Assembly: GCF_000090795.2 (NCBI RefSeq)
Contig: NW_003546278.1
Location: 248,066-307,010 of the forward strand
DNA: 58,945 nucleotides
Reading direction: 5' to 3'
From: Amphimedon queenslandica
Taxonomy: Eukaryota; Porifera; Demospongiae; Haplosclerida; Niphatidae
A model generated the notes under the pieces. That model ran no database searches, was not told the DNA's origin, and saw only the letters and a list, made by a program, of their open reading frames with translations. This document shows, one piece after another, positions 43,399-53,570 of this stretch. The translations under genes and the position numbers were made by a program. Within the stretch, counting starts at the first letter, position 1. Each line of letters begins with the position of its first letter.

Positions 43399-44745
43399 AT
43401 GCTAATACTGTACATAAATGTCAGGGCCTCTCACTATCATTGTTTATCGACTGATGTTTTTGGGGATGGTATGGCATTTGTTGCATTGTCTTGTGTACAT
43501 ACATTAAATTTATTACATTTATTATCATTTAATCTTCCATGTGTTAAAGTTACTAGTCCGTGCATTAATGAAATTAACCGCCTCAGAACTAAATTTCAAA
43601 ATGATTTACCGCAAATAGAGAAAATTAAAGGAAAGAAGAGAAAAATTGAAGTGACTTGTGTAATTGATGATGGTGAACTTTGTAGTAAGAATGCCAAGGT
43701 GTTTGTAAGTCATGTACGAAGTACTAGTAACAGCACTGTTAGTAGCAATAAACAAGGGTACAGATTTAGAAAGTCTAATTGCCCTACGAAGAGTAAAATA
43801 TGTGTTGATAATGCTTTAAATCAGCCTTGCCCCAAAAAAAGAAAAGTTGATGTAGACAGTAGTACTGACAACAGTGCTTTGGCATCGCGTCGCCCAAAAA
43901 TGGATGATAAATTAATTGTTTCACTTAATTTAAAAGACAAAAACGAAGTTTAATGTCGAAGACAATAGTTGTAGTAGTCTCATTGTAACTATGAAATTCC
44001 TAAACATGAGATGTAAACCGAAAGATGATAAAACCAAGTGTGTTGTACAAAAATGATGATTTTAGTAGTAGTCTGATGGAATCTATAAAAGATTCAAGCA
44101 TTAAAGTAAGACCGGCAATCCAAAAAAGATGTAATTTTGCTTATAAAGAGCCTCCCAACCCAGATATTGTGAGGAGACAATGGGATTCTGTTTATTGCTC
44201 TGGTAATGAAGAATTTTAATAAAGGTGGTGTGAGATTTTACATCTTCAGTTTTTAACAGCTGCTAGAATCTTGCCTGGTAGTCCAACAACACCATTGTCA
44301 GATGAAAGAGTTCTTAATAGTACTCTTGATGTTCCTGGTGATGGGAATTGTTTATTTTATGCCCTTTCATATCTCATTACTGGGTCAATTTCTCAGCATT
44401 ACAAATTACGTAAAACAATTGCTAGTACTATGCCAAACTGTGAAGAACTGTTAAATAGTACAATAAAAGCAACAAGATATTCAAGCATGCATGATTTCAT
44501 AAGTAAGTCGAATATGTATAATAATTATGTGTGGGCCACTGACACAGATTATTACACAAACTTCAATGTTAGGCATATCCATATACAGATATTCACTAAC
44601 TCCTACTTTTGTATGCTAGACTAGATAAGGTACCCATGAGTTATGTGGCATTACCTGTGATGCTAATACACCTGCTTTGTATTTGAAGCATGTTGGTACT
44701 AATCATTTCCAAGCAGTTAAGTCTATTAATATTTCTTAAGCATTG
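43399..44745 (+). pseudogene. Helitron copy 2, helicase C-terminus plus OTU domain
   Basis: ORF 43399-43953 starts in the last Pif1 block (GDGMAFVALSCVHTLNLLHL, then INEINRLRTKFQNDLPQIEK). It continues with a basic linker rich in KRK. ORF 44025-44219 follows (FAYKEPPNPDIVRRQWDSVY). ORF 44271-44624 (117 codons) is an OTU domain with the catalytic Cys motif VPGDGNCLFYALSYLITGS and YVWATDTDYYTN. After a frame change come ALYLKHVGTNHFQAVKSI (44650-44740) with the catalytic His region NHF. It matches the 3' part of copy 1 but has the opposite orientation. No Rep domain lies upstream. Confidence 0.82.
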
Positions 44746-44749
44746 ATTG

Positions 44750-46545
44750 TTGATGGAAAGTGGGTATGGTGTATGGGAGGTCCATCATCTTAGAAACATT
44801 GGTTGTTAATGTGACTTATATTTCACTGTTTGTGCAATGTGAGTGTGTGTGAAAACCATTGGTGCAGATCCCCCCAGTATTGCTCGGTATGAAGAGATCT
44901 AACTGCATTCAGGAAGTGAGGGTAATCAATGTATAGCAAATAACAGTGATTATTGATTTCTTTTTGATAGAATGGACAGGGAGAGGGTGTGAAGGAGGTT
45001 TACTGTTCATTAGAGTTTAGCATTGACTAAAATTTGTGTCACTATCATTTACATAGCACAGAGGGTTAGGAAGGGAGGAAGCTGTCATTATCAAATCAGG
45101 ATCTTGTTTGTGGCTTGCACTACATGTCTATTACAAATAACAGGTTTTTATGGATCTGGGTGCTGCTGAAAAATATGAAAGTCCTGACGAGAAAAATTTT
45201 TAAGTACTATTAAAAGTTGTTATTATACATGTAGTATTATTTAAGCAGTGAATTTGTACATATAATACTGATCATCATGCATGTTAATCCTGCCATCAAT
45301 GCTGCGCGCATTAAATATATGTAAATGCTTGCAGCTGATGTTGCGCATAATGCTGCCATCAATGCTGTGCACATTATTAGCAACCCTACCTTTATCTTGA
45401 TTAATAGAATTTTTTTATTTACTTGTTTTACTAAATTCTGTGGAATATTCTATAACTATGATCATGCCTTATTATTAAAACTACCGTTACTAATAAGCAG
45501 CAGGAAACAGGAACACTTTCCCCTCCATGCTAGGTACACCTAGAGGATATGACACTAAACTAATTGGGAATTATAACGAGACCCACCCCAATTAATCATA
45601 AGTGAACAATGATGGGCGGTTAGACCACCCATGTGACGCGCCTTTAACCCAACTGGGTGACCTCCATCACACCCAAAGGTGGAAAGAATATAGGACCATT
45701 ACCAAACAATTGTAGTGGCAGGACGGGAAGAGAAGAACTTAGGGTAACCTGCCAGCTCGATGCAGCAACACTGCGCATGTGCAGCTCCTCCTTCCCCGTT
45801 AACCTTATTGAAACAGGGCTTAAATTACCATTAACTTAGGTCAGGACTAACAATTGCCACATAACTGCTGGTATGGGAAGGAGGGAACCTGGGAAATGCT
45901 ATGCATGGCTACAGGCTGACTCACTAATACTATGCCTTATTATGATTATCACAATACTATTATTTTATTAAAATTGTAACAAAATTATTAATTTCTGTTG
46001 AATATTCTATAACTATCGTCATGCTTTATCATGATATCTACCATTACTATTAAGCAGCAGGGAGGATGAACCCCTTTCTCTCCAATTGGTACTTCTAGAA
46101 GTGAAGACAATAAACAGATGGGGGATCATAACGAGACCTACCCCAATTTATCATGGGTGAACAATGATTGGCCGTTGGACCTCCCAAGGGACCCACCCGT
46201 AACCCTGAAGTGGCACAAACTTTTCATTGGATCAGAATTATTAAACACAAAAATGTAAGTCCCAGTTCACCCACTGATTCCCACAACTTTCACCTTAGCC
46301 CACGCTCCACCGAGTCTATCAGGTCTGAGATGCCAGAAACAAGCCTCGCTGAGACAATAGCCGGCTCTAATCTCATGGTTCTGAGATTGATCTGAAAAGC
46401 ACAGCTCGACCACTGGCACAGGTACTTGATGGTGGAGTCTTCCACACCAGCCAGAGCAACTGTAGTGGCCTCCCCAAGTCAAAATCTATGGCTGGAGTAA
46501 GAAGACGGATCCAGCTCATTTCCTATAATAAACCATTATAAACAT
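44750..46545. other. Non-coding stretch with a degenerate direct repeat
   Basis: 45430-45690 and 45985-46230 share a diverged repeat (GAATATTCTATAACTAT, then AAGCAGCAGG, then ATAACGAGACC-ACCCCAAT, then GGTGACC/GGGACC). No coding sequence is supported; ORFs at 45325, 45657 and 46168 show no domain features. Confidence 0.45.
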
Positions 46546-46549
46546 TATA

Positions 46550-47766
46550 ATGGATGACTTAGAAGTCAGAATTGATGTAGTTGCAACTCATTTTGGCATA
46601 ACTTTTAAAGAGGAGCAGAGACAAGTGATAAAGCACTTTCTCAGTGGGAAACACACATTTGTTGTCCCCACTACTGGCTGCTCATCTTCCAAATAATTAT
46701 TAATATATACCCCTTGATAGCACTTATCAAAGGTCAGGTAAAAATAATCAATTATAAAATTGCATTGAGCATGGAAGCCTAATCATAGGTACAAGCTGTT
46801 AAATGAAAAGGTATTACGGGATACATTATTGGTGATGCTGATGATGATAGCAAAATGAAGAGAGGAGCTACTAATGGGGAGTTCCAGTTGTTGTATTTTA
46901 CACCAGAGGCTATTCTACATAAAAGAAGATACAGAATACTAGTTGCTTCTGAGTGTTACCAGCAAAGAATTAAAGGTTTGGTGAGAGATGAAGTTCACAC
47001 AATGAAGAAATGGTACAAAATCTTTATCAATTTTTATATTTTTTGCAGAATCAGGGACTATTATTTCGCGAATGTCCAATGAAGCTTGGTGAATTTTGTA
47101 ATATAGTACCTCAAGGAACACCCATAATGGCTGTCACTGCTACAGCACCTATTTCTCTCAGACAACAGTTAGCTTAGACATTAGGTATGAAATCACGTGC
47201 ATGTGTAATTCTTTCACCCTGTAAAGGAAATATTTTTTTATACTGTTGAAAACCTCATTTCCATTCCAGACAATTTCTCAACTATGTCATTCGACCTTAA
47301 AGTAAAATCAACCACTTTTCCATAAACCCTTTTTTACTGCCGTCGTATTGCTGATTGTGCTGATATATATCTTTATTTTAAGCGTTGCTTAATAGAAGAG
47401 TTTTCCAATCTCTTAGGTGCACCTGACCTCTCACAATTTAGGCTGGTAAAAATGTATACCAGTTTTGCAGACACTGAAGTGAAAAATAAAATATTAGCAT
47501 CATTTCCTGAAGCAAGTAACTCATTGAGAATAGTCTGTCCCACTATTGCCTTTGGTATGGGCATTGATTGCCGTAATGTGCATATTCTCACATATTCTCA
47601 GGTGCAACATTTGAATGATGACATGAAAAAATATGTAACGCTTAGTAATGATTGTTGTAGAAAGTTATTGTTCAGTGCAATGGAAGGGTATGATAAAGAA
47701 AAACATTCAGTTCAACAACAAATTTGCTGTGATAATTGTAAACAAGAGCATAATAATAATATTTAA
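46550..47766 (+). pseudogene. RecQ-like DEAH helicase remnant
   Basis: From the ATG at 46551 the strand reads FKEEQRQVIKHFLSGKHTFV and VPTTGC, where G-K-S/T should follow (motif I is damaged: TTGCSSSK, then a stop). ORF 46855-47082 has FQLLYFTPEAILHKRRYRIL and QQRIKGLVRDEVHTMKKW, a DEVH box in place of DEAH. Then PIMAVTATAPISLRQQL (47125-47175). In one open frame from 47340 come ADCADIYLYFKR, EFSNLLGAPDLSQFRLVKMY and LRIVCPTIAFGMGIDCRNVH (motif V). Right after the HILTYSQ block, sequence is missing and a short C-terminal piece (DDMKKYVTLSNDCCRK, CCDNCKQE) follows, so motif VI (usually Q-E-x-G-R-x-G-R) is lost. RecQ helicases unwind DNA in repair; this copy is not functional. Confidence 0.82.
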
Positions 47767-47907
47767 ATAAAATTTATTTAAAAATGTGTTGTCATCCATG
47801 TTATTAAATCAGTTTCATTAGTTTTGTGTAAGAATTAATAAAATTTTTTTAAAAATGTGTTGTCATCCACGTTAATAAATCAGTTTCATTAGTTTTGTGT
47901 AAGAGTG
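47766..47907. repeat. Tandem duplication, 71-bp unit, two copies
   Basis: 47766-47836 and 47837-47907 are about 93% identical. Each starts with AATAAAATTT, which contains an AATAAA polyadenylation signal, so the RecQ-like gene would have carried two. Confidence 0.88.
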
Positions 47908-49545
47908 AAGTGAAGGGTTGCCAATAATGAGTACTTTCGTCCATCACATTGCGCATAAATATTATGTGGTTTACAATTTTGTATACCTCTTCTTTTTCAG
48001 AAGTTTCATGATGTGAATGATGTTTTATTATTTGATTTTCTGTGTCAAAATTATTAATAAAGGGAGCCAATGATCATATTGCTTTGCCTAATCTCACTAT
48101 TGCTGATTTAGTTTTATTGGGGCCAAGATGATCAAATCCATTTTTGATGTCTTGATTCACTTGTTCCATATACCAGGGCAGCCCATGACTGATAAATCTG
48201 AAATACATCAATTCTTCTCACATCTGTGGAGACAAAATGTACTGATGTTGATACAACAATTTGACTGCTTCCATTGCATAGTTTCTCCTGTTTGTGTTTT
48301 GAAACACAACCATAAAGTAACACCACCACCTCATAAGTCTCTGGCCTCTTATGGCATATGCAAATTCCATATACAAGCAGCCAATACTGATTAGTTGCTT
48401 TGCATATAAAAACACAACATCCTATGAAGACGATGCTGGTGCTAAATTATATTTGATGTCAACAAATTTATCGACTATGCTGCTGAGTATTGTATCCATT
48501 ACTTCCATACCATTAGCAATGCTTTTGAGCCACAAGTCTTGTGGAAGAAAGCTGGGAACATCATCTGGGTCTTCCATTTGCAAAACATACATTGCAGCAT
48601 ATGTAACGTAAGCACAAAGAATCAACGTAATAAATCTTCACATGCATTGACATTTCTTCTGGCCTTGTTGACTACATTTGACCTACCAAGTAGGTTTCAG
48701 AGTTGATTAGCCGTCCCATGATCAGATGAAGATTAAGTTTGAACAAAGTAATTCCAAATTACCTATAGATCTAAATTTTAAAATGATGCAATTTTCTTCT
48801 AAAATACCTCAAAAAGAGTAAATTTGGTATGCCAGTCTTCTATACTTGGAATAATTCCTTCCAGTTTCTTATGTGGCCTTTCACTTTTTGCTTTCGGTAA
48901 ACGAGCACGGGCTTGCAAAAGCTGGTCTCCTCTCAACGGAATGCTGTGTGTTGTTCCTTTGACAGGTGTTACAGTTGTTTTTACTCTGAGACTTGGATTT
49001 GCTTTTCGCATTGAATTTGTGGAACGTATTGGTGTAAATAACAGAATTTCTTCCAATTCCTTAGTTATGTTTTCATTCTTAGGTAATACATCTAATAGTA
49101 CTTGTGAAAATAAAATTTAACAATTACATACATCTAAATTTTTAACTAATAGAAACGTACCACTGAAGACCGGGATGACATCTCTCTATATCGTTGATGT
49201 TTGATGTGATGACTAATCAAATCAGAACAGTTAGTGCAAAAAACTAATGGTAAAGTTTACACTAAAATTCGAGAATAGAGAATTTTTATATTATCAATTA
49301 GACAATTGTTATCAGTATTTGTTGGAAGTAATGATCTCGCAAAAGAAAGAGGAGATGGAAGGCAGGAAGAAGGGTTATCACTACCTAATATTCTAACATT
49401 AATTCTACTTTGAACGGCGTAGCTATGGTAGTAATGAAGTGACTTAACCGTTATGTTAGGTCTAAGGTAATGTGGAGTTACATTCATGTCGATTTTATCG
49501 CCGACAATTTTGAAGGAGTGGAAGGTAGGTCTGTCTTCATTGCTT
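47849..49545 (-). pseudogene. DUF6589-family gene with introns, decayed
   Basis: Minus-strand exons, approximately. (1) 49545-49161 has FHSFKIVGDKIDMNVTPHYL and SLHYYHSYAVQSRINVRILG. After a TAA at 49257 comes LISHHIKHQRYREMSSRSS, ending at donor GTACGT. (2) 49100-48808 follows acceptor CACAAG, with KENITKEL-like sequence and SIEDWHTKFTLFE, ending at donor GTATTT. (3) 48682 to ~47849 has NVVNKARRNVNACEDL, then LILCAYVTYAAM, PDDVPSFLPQDLW, then DVVFLYAKQLISIGCLYMEF, FVQNTNRRNY-like and FINNFDTENQIIKHH. A TAG at 48422 and frameshifts break exon 3. This domain family of unknown function is abundant in sponges and cnidarians. The retained introns show a genomic gene and not a retrocopy. Confidence 0.7.
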
Positions 49546-49724
49546 GGTTAAATATCATTAGCTAAAATGTTACAGCTAAAGTTAATGTAATGGCGCAAAT
49601 AAGTTACTTTTATTTGAACTGTGTCACATATTTACTTCCATGTCTTCAGCACTCTCATTTGACAGACTATCTCCCGAAAATAATAGGAGTATAACTGTTA
49701 ACATGGTGGTTCAGTTGTGACTAC

Positions 49725-49846
49725 CTATATTTTTGCTGTGCGACTTTTCAATAGATGTTTTGTTTTCTTCATCACTGTCTTCATCATCTGAACTTGAAAT
49801 TGGAGAGAATGTACGGGCAATACATGACACAGCACTAAGATCATCA
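49725..49846 (-). other. Possible upstream exon of the DUF6589 gene
   Basis: An open frame reads DDLSAVSCIARTFSPISSSD, an acidic run and KSHSKNI, ending at a GTAGTC donor (49724). A 180-bp intron would join it to exon 49545. It abuts the end of the DIRS-like copy C at ~49847, so the element appears to have inserted in or beside this exon. The exon call is based on frame and splice signals only. Confidence 0.35.
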
Positions 49847-50855
49847 TGGCCCGTTCCAGTTGTGTATCAGAAACTGCCACCACTGCAAATCTGCCTTAGA
49901 GCCCTGGTTCAGCCTAATGTGATGCAACAAGCAGCAGCCTCCCGTGAGGCGGCCCGAGATCTGGCATAAAATGGCCCTGCTTGGCTCAATGACCTTCGTT
50001 TCCTTCTGAAAAGTGCCAACCAGGGTCTCGACCTCCCACAGGCAGCACCATTCTCTGCCCGCCCACTCCACCAAGGTATCATAGATCCTCTCGACCTTCT
50101 CCTGTGGAAGGCAAAGCTCTCACTGGCCTGAGTCCACCTCAAAGCCGAGAAGGACAAGACATGTAGAGAGACTGGCACATTTTTCCTAGGCTACGGGGCA
50201 CCAAGCCAGGCTGGAACTCTTTGTATTATCCCCAGATTGGTAGCACACTGGTCAGATCCTGGGGGGCCAACTGTGATAAAATCATTCAGGTAATGGTCAG
50301 TAAAGGAGATGGCTTTACTGGCAGCACCTGTCGATAGTATCAGGAACTGCACAGAGTCCAAAGGAAAGGGCACAGTTTATCACGAGGGACACCTACCATC
50401 TGCAGCCTAACATGTGTCTATCCTGGGGGTGAATAGCCAAGAGCCGATATGCTGACTTAATGTCAATCTTAGTCATCAAAGCTCCCTGCCCAAAAGAAGC
50501 TACCACCTCGACTAGGCAGTCAACAGAAAAATATCACATGGAGCATAATTTGGAGTCGACCCCATTTTTTTCTGATTGCCCCTCCGGAAAAGAGCGGTCA
50601 GTGATTGACTGCCACCATCCCACTGTGTGGCCTTTTTGGATGACACAAGTACGGCTAGCCTGGACCCTAGTCCAATTTGAAAGCACCAGTGAGGCCAGAT
50701 GAACTAGTCAACCATCTCATAACTCCTTGTCCAGGGACTCCTATGCTGGATCTGGGTGCTCAGAGTGAAGTAAGAGGTTCCTGGTTGCTGGTTCAAGGGT
50801 ACATGCTCCTCGTTCAACTGAATCCTGAAGCCCTCATTAATCCCATTCAGCACAT
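49847..50855 (-). pseudogene. DIRS-like element copy C, RT with start of RNase H
   Basis: Minus-strand blocks: VLNGINEGFRIQLNE (50855-50810); QGALMTKIDIKSAYRLLAIH with PQDRHMLGC (50400-50495), where the catalytic Asp is retained; ORF 50191-50373 with SFTDHYLNDFITVGPPGSDQ, i.e. YLND in place of YLDD; LVLLGFEVDSGQ, stop, ELCLPQEKVERIYDTLVEWA (50160-50040); and ORF 49844-50074 with LLHHIRLNQGSKADLQWWQF leading to WNG. The RNase H is cut just where its DASGS motif should follow. The mixture of intact and mutated catalytic residues differs from copies A and B. Confidence 0.85.
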
Positions 50856-51106
50856 ACCGTAAATCCTTAACTAGAAGCCGCATTCAAATAAACGCAATAC
50901 AATTAAGCTATAAATACGCAACACTAGCCTTGGAGGGACTCAGTAGTCTAGTGGATAATGTGTGAAGTTCCAGAAGTCAAAAGCATGAGGTTACGGGTTC
51001 GATTCCCGCTCTGGGCTAAATTTTTTTATTTTTTATATATTTTTTTGAGATCCAAATACCATTTTAGGAAATAGATGCCCCCGGCTTATATTTAAGGAAA
51101 TACGGT
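50856..51106. mobile_element. 251-bp TIR element carrying a tRNA-like Pol III promoter
   Basis: The left terminus ACCGTAAATCCTTAACTAGA, continuing AGCCGC, is the inverted complement of the right terminus (GCCCCCGGCTTATATTTAAG, then GAAATACGGT), with several mismatches. ACAT flanks both sides (50852-50855 and 51107-51110) as a 4-bp target duplication. Inside, an A-box TAGTCTAGTGG (50947-50957) and a perfect B-box GGTTCGATTCC (~50996-51006) followed by a T-rich tail form a Pol III type 2 promoter. The element splits the gag-RT junction of DIRS copy C. Confidence 0.85.
50938..51020 (+). other. tRNA-like sequence (A box and B box) inside the TIR element
   Basis: GACTCAGTAGTCTAGTGGAT resembles the 5' half of His/Asp-type tRNAs. 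ACGGGTTCGATTCCCGC is a T arm with 4-5 paired bases. The expected acceptor pairing (GCCCAGA at the 5' end) is absent, so it is a tRNA-derived sequence and not a working tRNA gene. The T run after it (TTTTTTT at about 51020) would end Pol III transcription. Confidence 0.7.
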
Positions 51107-51835
51107 ACATTGCCTGCTTCTGGTCCGGCATCACCTGCAAGTACTGGCGCCAAGCAGGGAGGATAGGTTTTAAAGCAAACTGTGGACCAGCAAACTCCTC
51201 AGGCACGCCACAACTCCCTGGTTGGTACCTGTTGAGTGCAATGAGACCTTTTATGATACTAGATGGTCTAGGAGGCATCAACTCTATGATTAGAAGCACA
51301 TTGCACATGCCATCAACCACAAACTCTCTTCAATTAAATTTACTAACTCCAGCAAAAAAGAGGAAAAGGCAAGTAATGAATGATAATGGTGCAATAGCAT
51401 GCTTCATAAACATTATATACAATGGCCAGCAGTTAATTAGGAGCCAGCAAGTAACAATGAATGTGGCCAGCTAAGAGCTTGAGGCTTGTGGGGACTGTGG
51501 AGCTCCTTGTCTATGCTGCTGTTGGCCGGGGGGCCGCCTTTGCAACACATGGAGCAGATGTGGGCGTAGCGGCAGTCATTGAACCTGCAGGAGTTTCCCT
51601 TCAGGCTATTGAACAGACTGCACAACGGGACTCCCAAGGTAGGTGGGGCATCACGGCTAGGCAGGTGTGGCAATTTTTCAGCAGGTAGTAATTGGCATGA
51701 CTTCGTCGGGTGACAGTCCTCCAGTAGTGAGTACAGCGGGCCTTAACGTTGGCCCTCCTGGTGAAGGCTTCGTTATACACCGCATGACGAGATAGATACA
51801 ACACTGTATTTTTAGTGTATCTCATGTGTCACACA
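51107..51835 (-). pseudogene. DIRS-like element copy C, gag-like gene
   Basis: ORF 51033-51320 includes FALKPILPAWRQYLQVMPDQ at the gag-RT junction just before the TIR element. ORF 51437-51673 carries the zinc-finger region NSLKGNSCRFNDCRYAHICS with CCKGG, i.e. a C-x5-C-x3-H-x2-C-type finger. ORF 51601-51825 adds AVYNEAFTRRANVKARC. Frames overlap and shift. It matches the gag of copies A and B. Confidence 0.7.
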
Positions 51836-52139
51836 GATGAAGTGGAATCATATTCAATTCACTTGAAACAGCGTTTTTTAAATGTGATACAAATTCATTA
51901 TAGAACACAGGAGATAAAGTTTATATTTGTTACATATATATTCTAGGTTACATTTAAGCATAATTTTTTCTGTCTCGTAGTAAATGTGCTATTCATGAAT
52001 CAAAAGTAATAATCAAAAACCCACCCCATAATCCCCATTTCTTGCTAAAATTTAATTCAAGCAAAGTAATTATCATAAATAAGGCAGTAGAATTAATACT
52101 GCAGCATCATAGCAACAATGATGACAATAGTTTTCCTGA
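51836..52139. other. No gene seen
   Basis: AT-rich spacer without supported features. Confidence 0.4.
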
Positions 52140-52480
52140 TCAGTCAAACAATGTAATACATGCCCAGTCAGGGCAATTTATGGTTGCATTACGAGCTGAT
52201 GTTTCATCACCTTCTACTGGAACTGTCATCACCTTTCCACGGGCAGTCTTCTTTCTTGCTATCTTTCTATTAAGGCTATTTAAGTAAATTTCAAAATCCA
52301 TGCTTCTCCACATGGCGAAGTTCTTCACTAACTTCTTGCTAGGAGCAGCAGTCAATGAGGTTGCACCTTCTTCATGTTCCAACAAAATTAAACACTCATC
52401 AGATGACGTATAGTTGACAGTTAAAACAGGTTCTAATTTCCTTTTAGTACCTTCATCAATAGTTGTTGATCATTTCAGAG
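52140..52480 (-). pseudogene. Unidentified C-terminal coding remnant
   Basis: From about 52470 the minus strand reads TTIDEGTKRKLEPVLTVNYT with SSDE, then in the same frame ORF 52140-52385: LEHEEGATSLTAAPSKKLVK, then MWRSMDFEIYLNSLNRKIAR, KKTARGKVMTVPVEGDETSA and NCPDWACITLFD-stop. One in-frame TGA precedes it (after MALK). I have a vague memory of the K-R-K-x-x-P-x-L-T-x-x-Y-x-S-S-D/E pattern from sponge/cnidarian predicted proteins, but have no name or function for it. Confidence 0.4.
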
Positions 52481-52499
52481 CCATACGTCTACAGTTACT

Positions 52500-53570
52500 C
52501 TACTAATAAAGAACATATATATTGATAGCATGCATGTACTTACCAACTTACATTAAACATTAGCTGTCTTCGTGTCTGACACTTGGTTACAACATGTTGA
52601 GTGCCTTTCACTTATCGCTGATGGCGATTCTTTAAACTTTAAAAATACACTCATATATAACCTAACATATTGTGTCTAGACTATAGTATAAAAATACATT
52701 AAGATAATTATTTACGTATTATTAACATGGACTAGTGCCATCAGTTTGTTAACCATTGATATTTGTTCTCATTGCACTGTTAAATTCTCTGTTGGACACA
52801 TGGTGAAAACCAATTTTAGTATCAATGCTATGTTGAATAATGTCACTGACATGACAGTATTGTTTTAGTCCTTGTCAGTTTCTTTTAACTGTTTACAGAC
52901 ATGTTGACACGGCCGTATTAGGTGGTAGTGTCACCAATTGGCCATTATTACCACCAGTTTTTTTTGGTGCAATGGGAGATGGCAGAAATGTTCCAGGTGA
53001 TGTAGTGGGGGAGATGGTGCTCTATTTGTGATGCAATTTTCATGTGGAAAACCAGTTTTTCTTTGTGAAATCATCTGTTCTAGATACAATAAATAAATTT
53101 AGCTATTACTGATAACTCAATGACATTTGGTAGTTTACCTGAAAATCTACTTATCAAAAATCAATCTGTGCAGCTGGTCAGAGTACTACAGCAGTTGCAG
53201 TTGCACTGAAAGGACAGACTGACACTTGCAAACTTACCTAAAAGTCAAGATGCCAACCTGACAGCTTGTGGAAGCTATAAATATTACAAGAAATCAAAAA
53301 AAGGCAGACGATCAATCTCTGCAGCTGGTCAGTATATTACAGCAGCTGCATTGAAAGTATGTTACAGCCGCTGCATTGAAAAGATCAAATAAAAATACAT
53401 AAATTCTAGATTAGTTAACATACCTAAAAGTTAAGCCACCAACCAGACAGGTTCTGGAAGCTACTAATTGAACAAGAAACTGAGAATTTGTGTGGAAAAG
53501 CAGACAAATGCAACAAGCATGTGGAGTTACTGCGCTAGCGTTACATTTAACTATAAAATTAACTGTCACC
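52500..53570. other. Non-coding stretch with diverged direct repeats
   Basis: At 53150-53480 a unit of ~150 bp recurs two to three times (CAGCTGGTCAG-GTA-TACAGCAG, then CTTACCTAAAAGT, then CCAACC-GACAG-T-TGGAAGCTA). No coding region is supported. Confidence 0.45.

Noticed and set aside
46168..46482. Overlapping 71-75 codon ORFs on both strands
   Set aside because: They lie in a diverged direct repeat; no family similarity is recognised on either strand.
50938..51020. Functional tRNA gene
   Set aside because: A and B boxes are exact but the 5' and 3' acceptor halves do not pair and no anticodon arm of 5 bp plus 7-base loop is evident.
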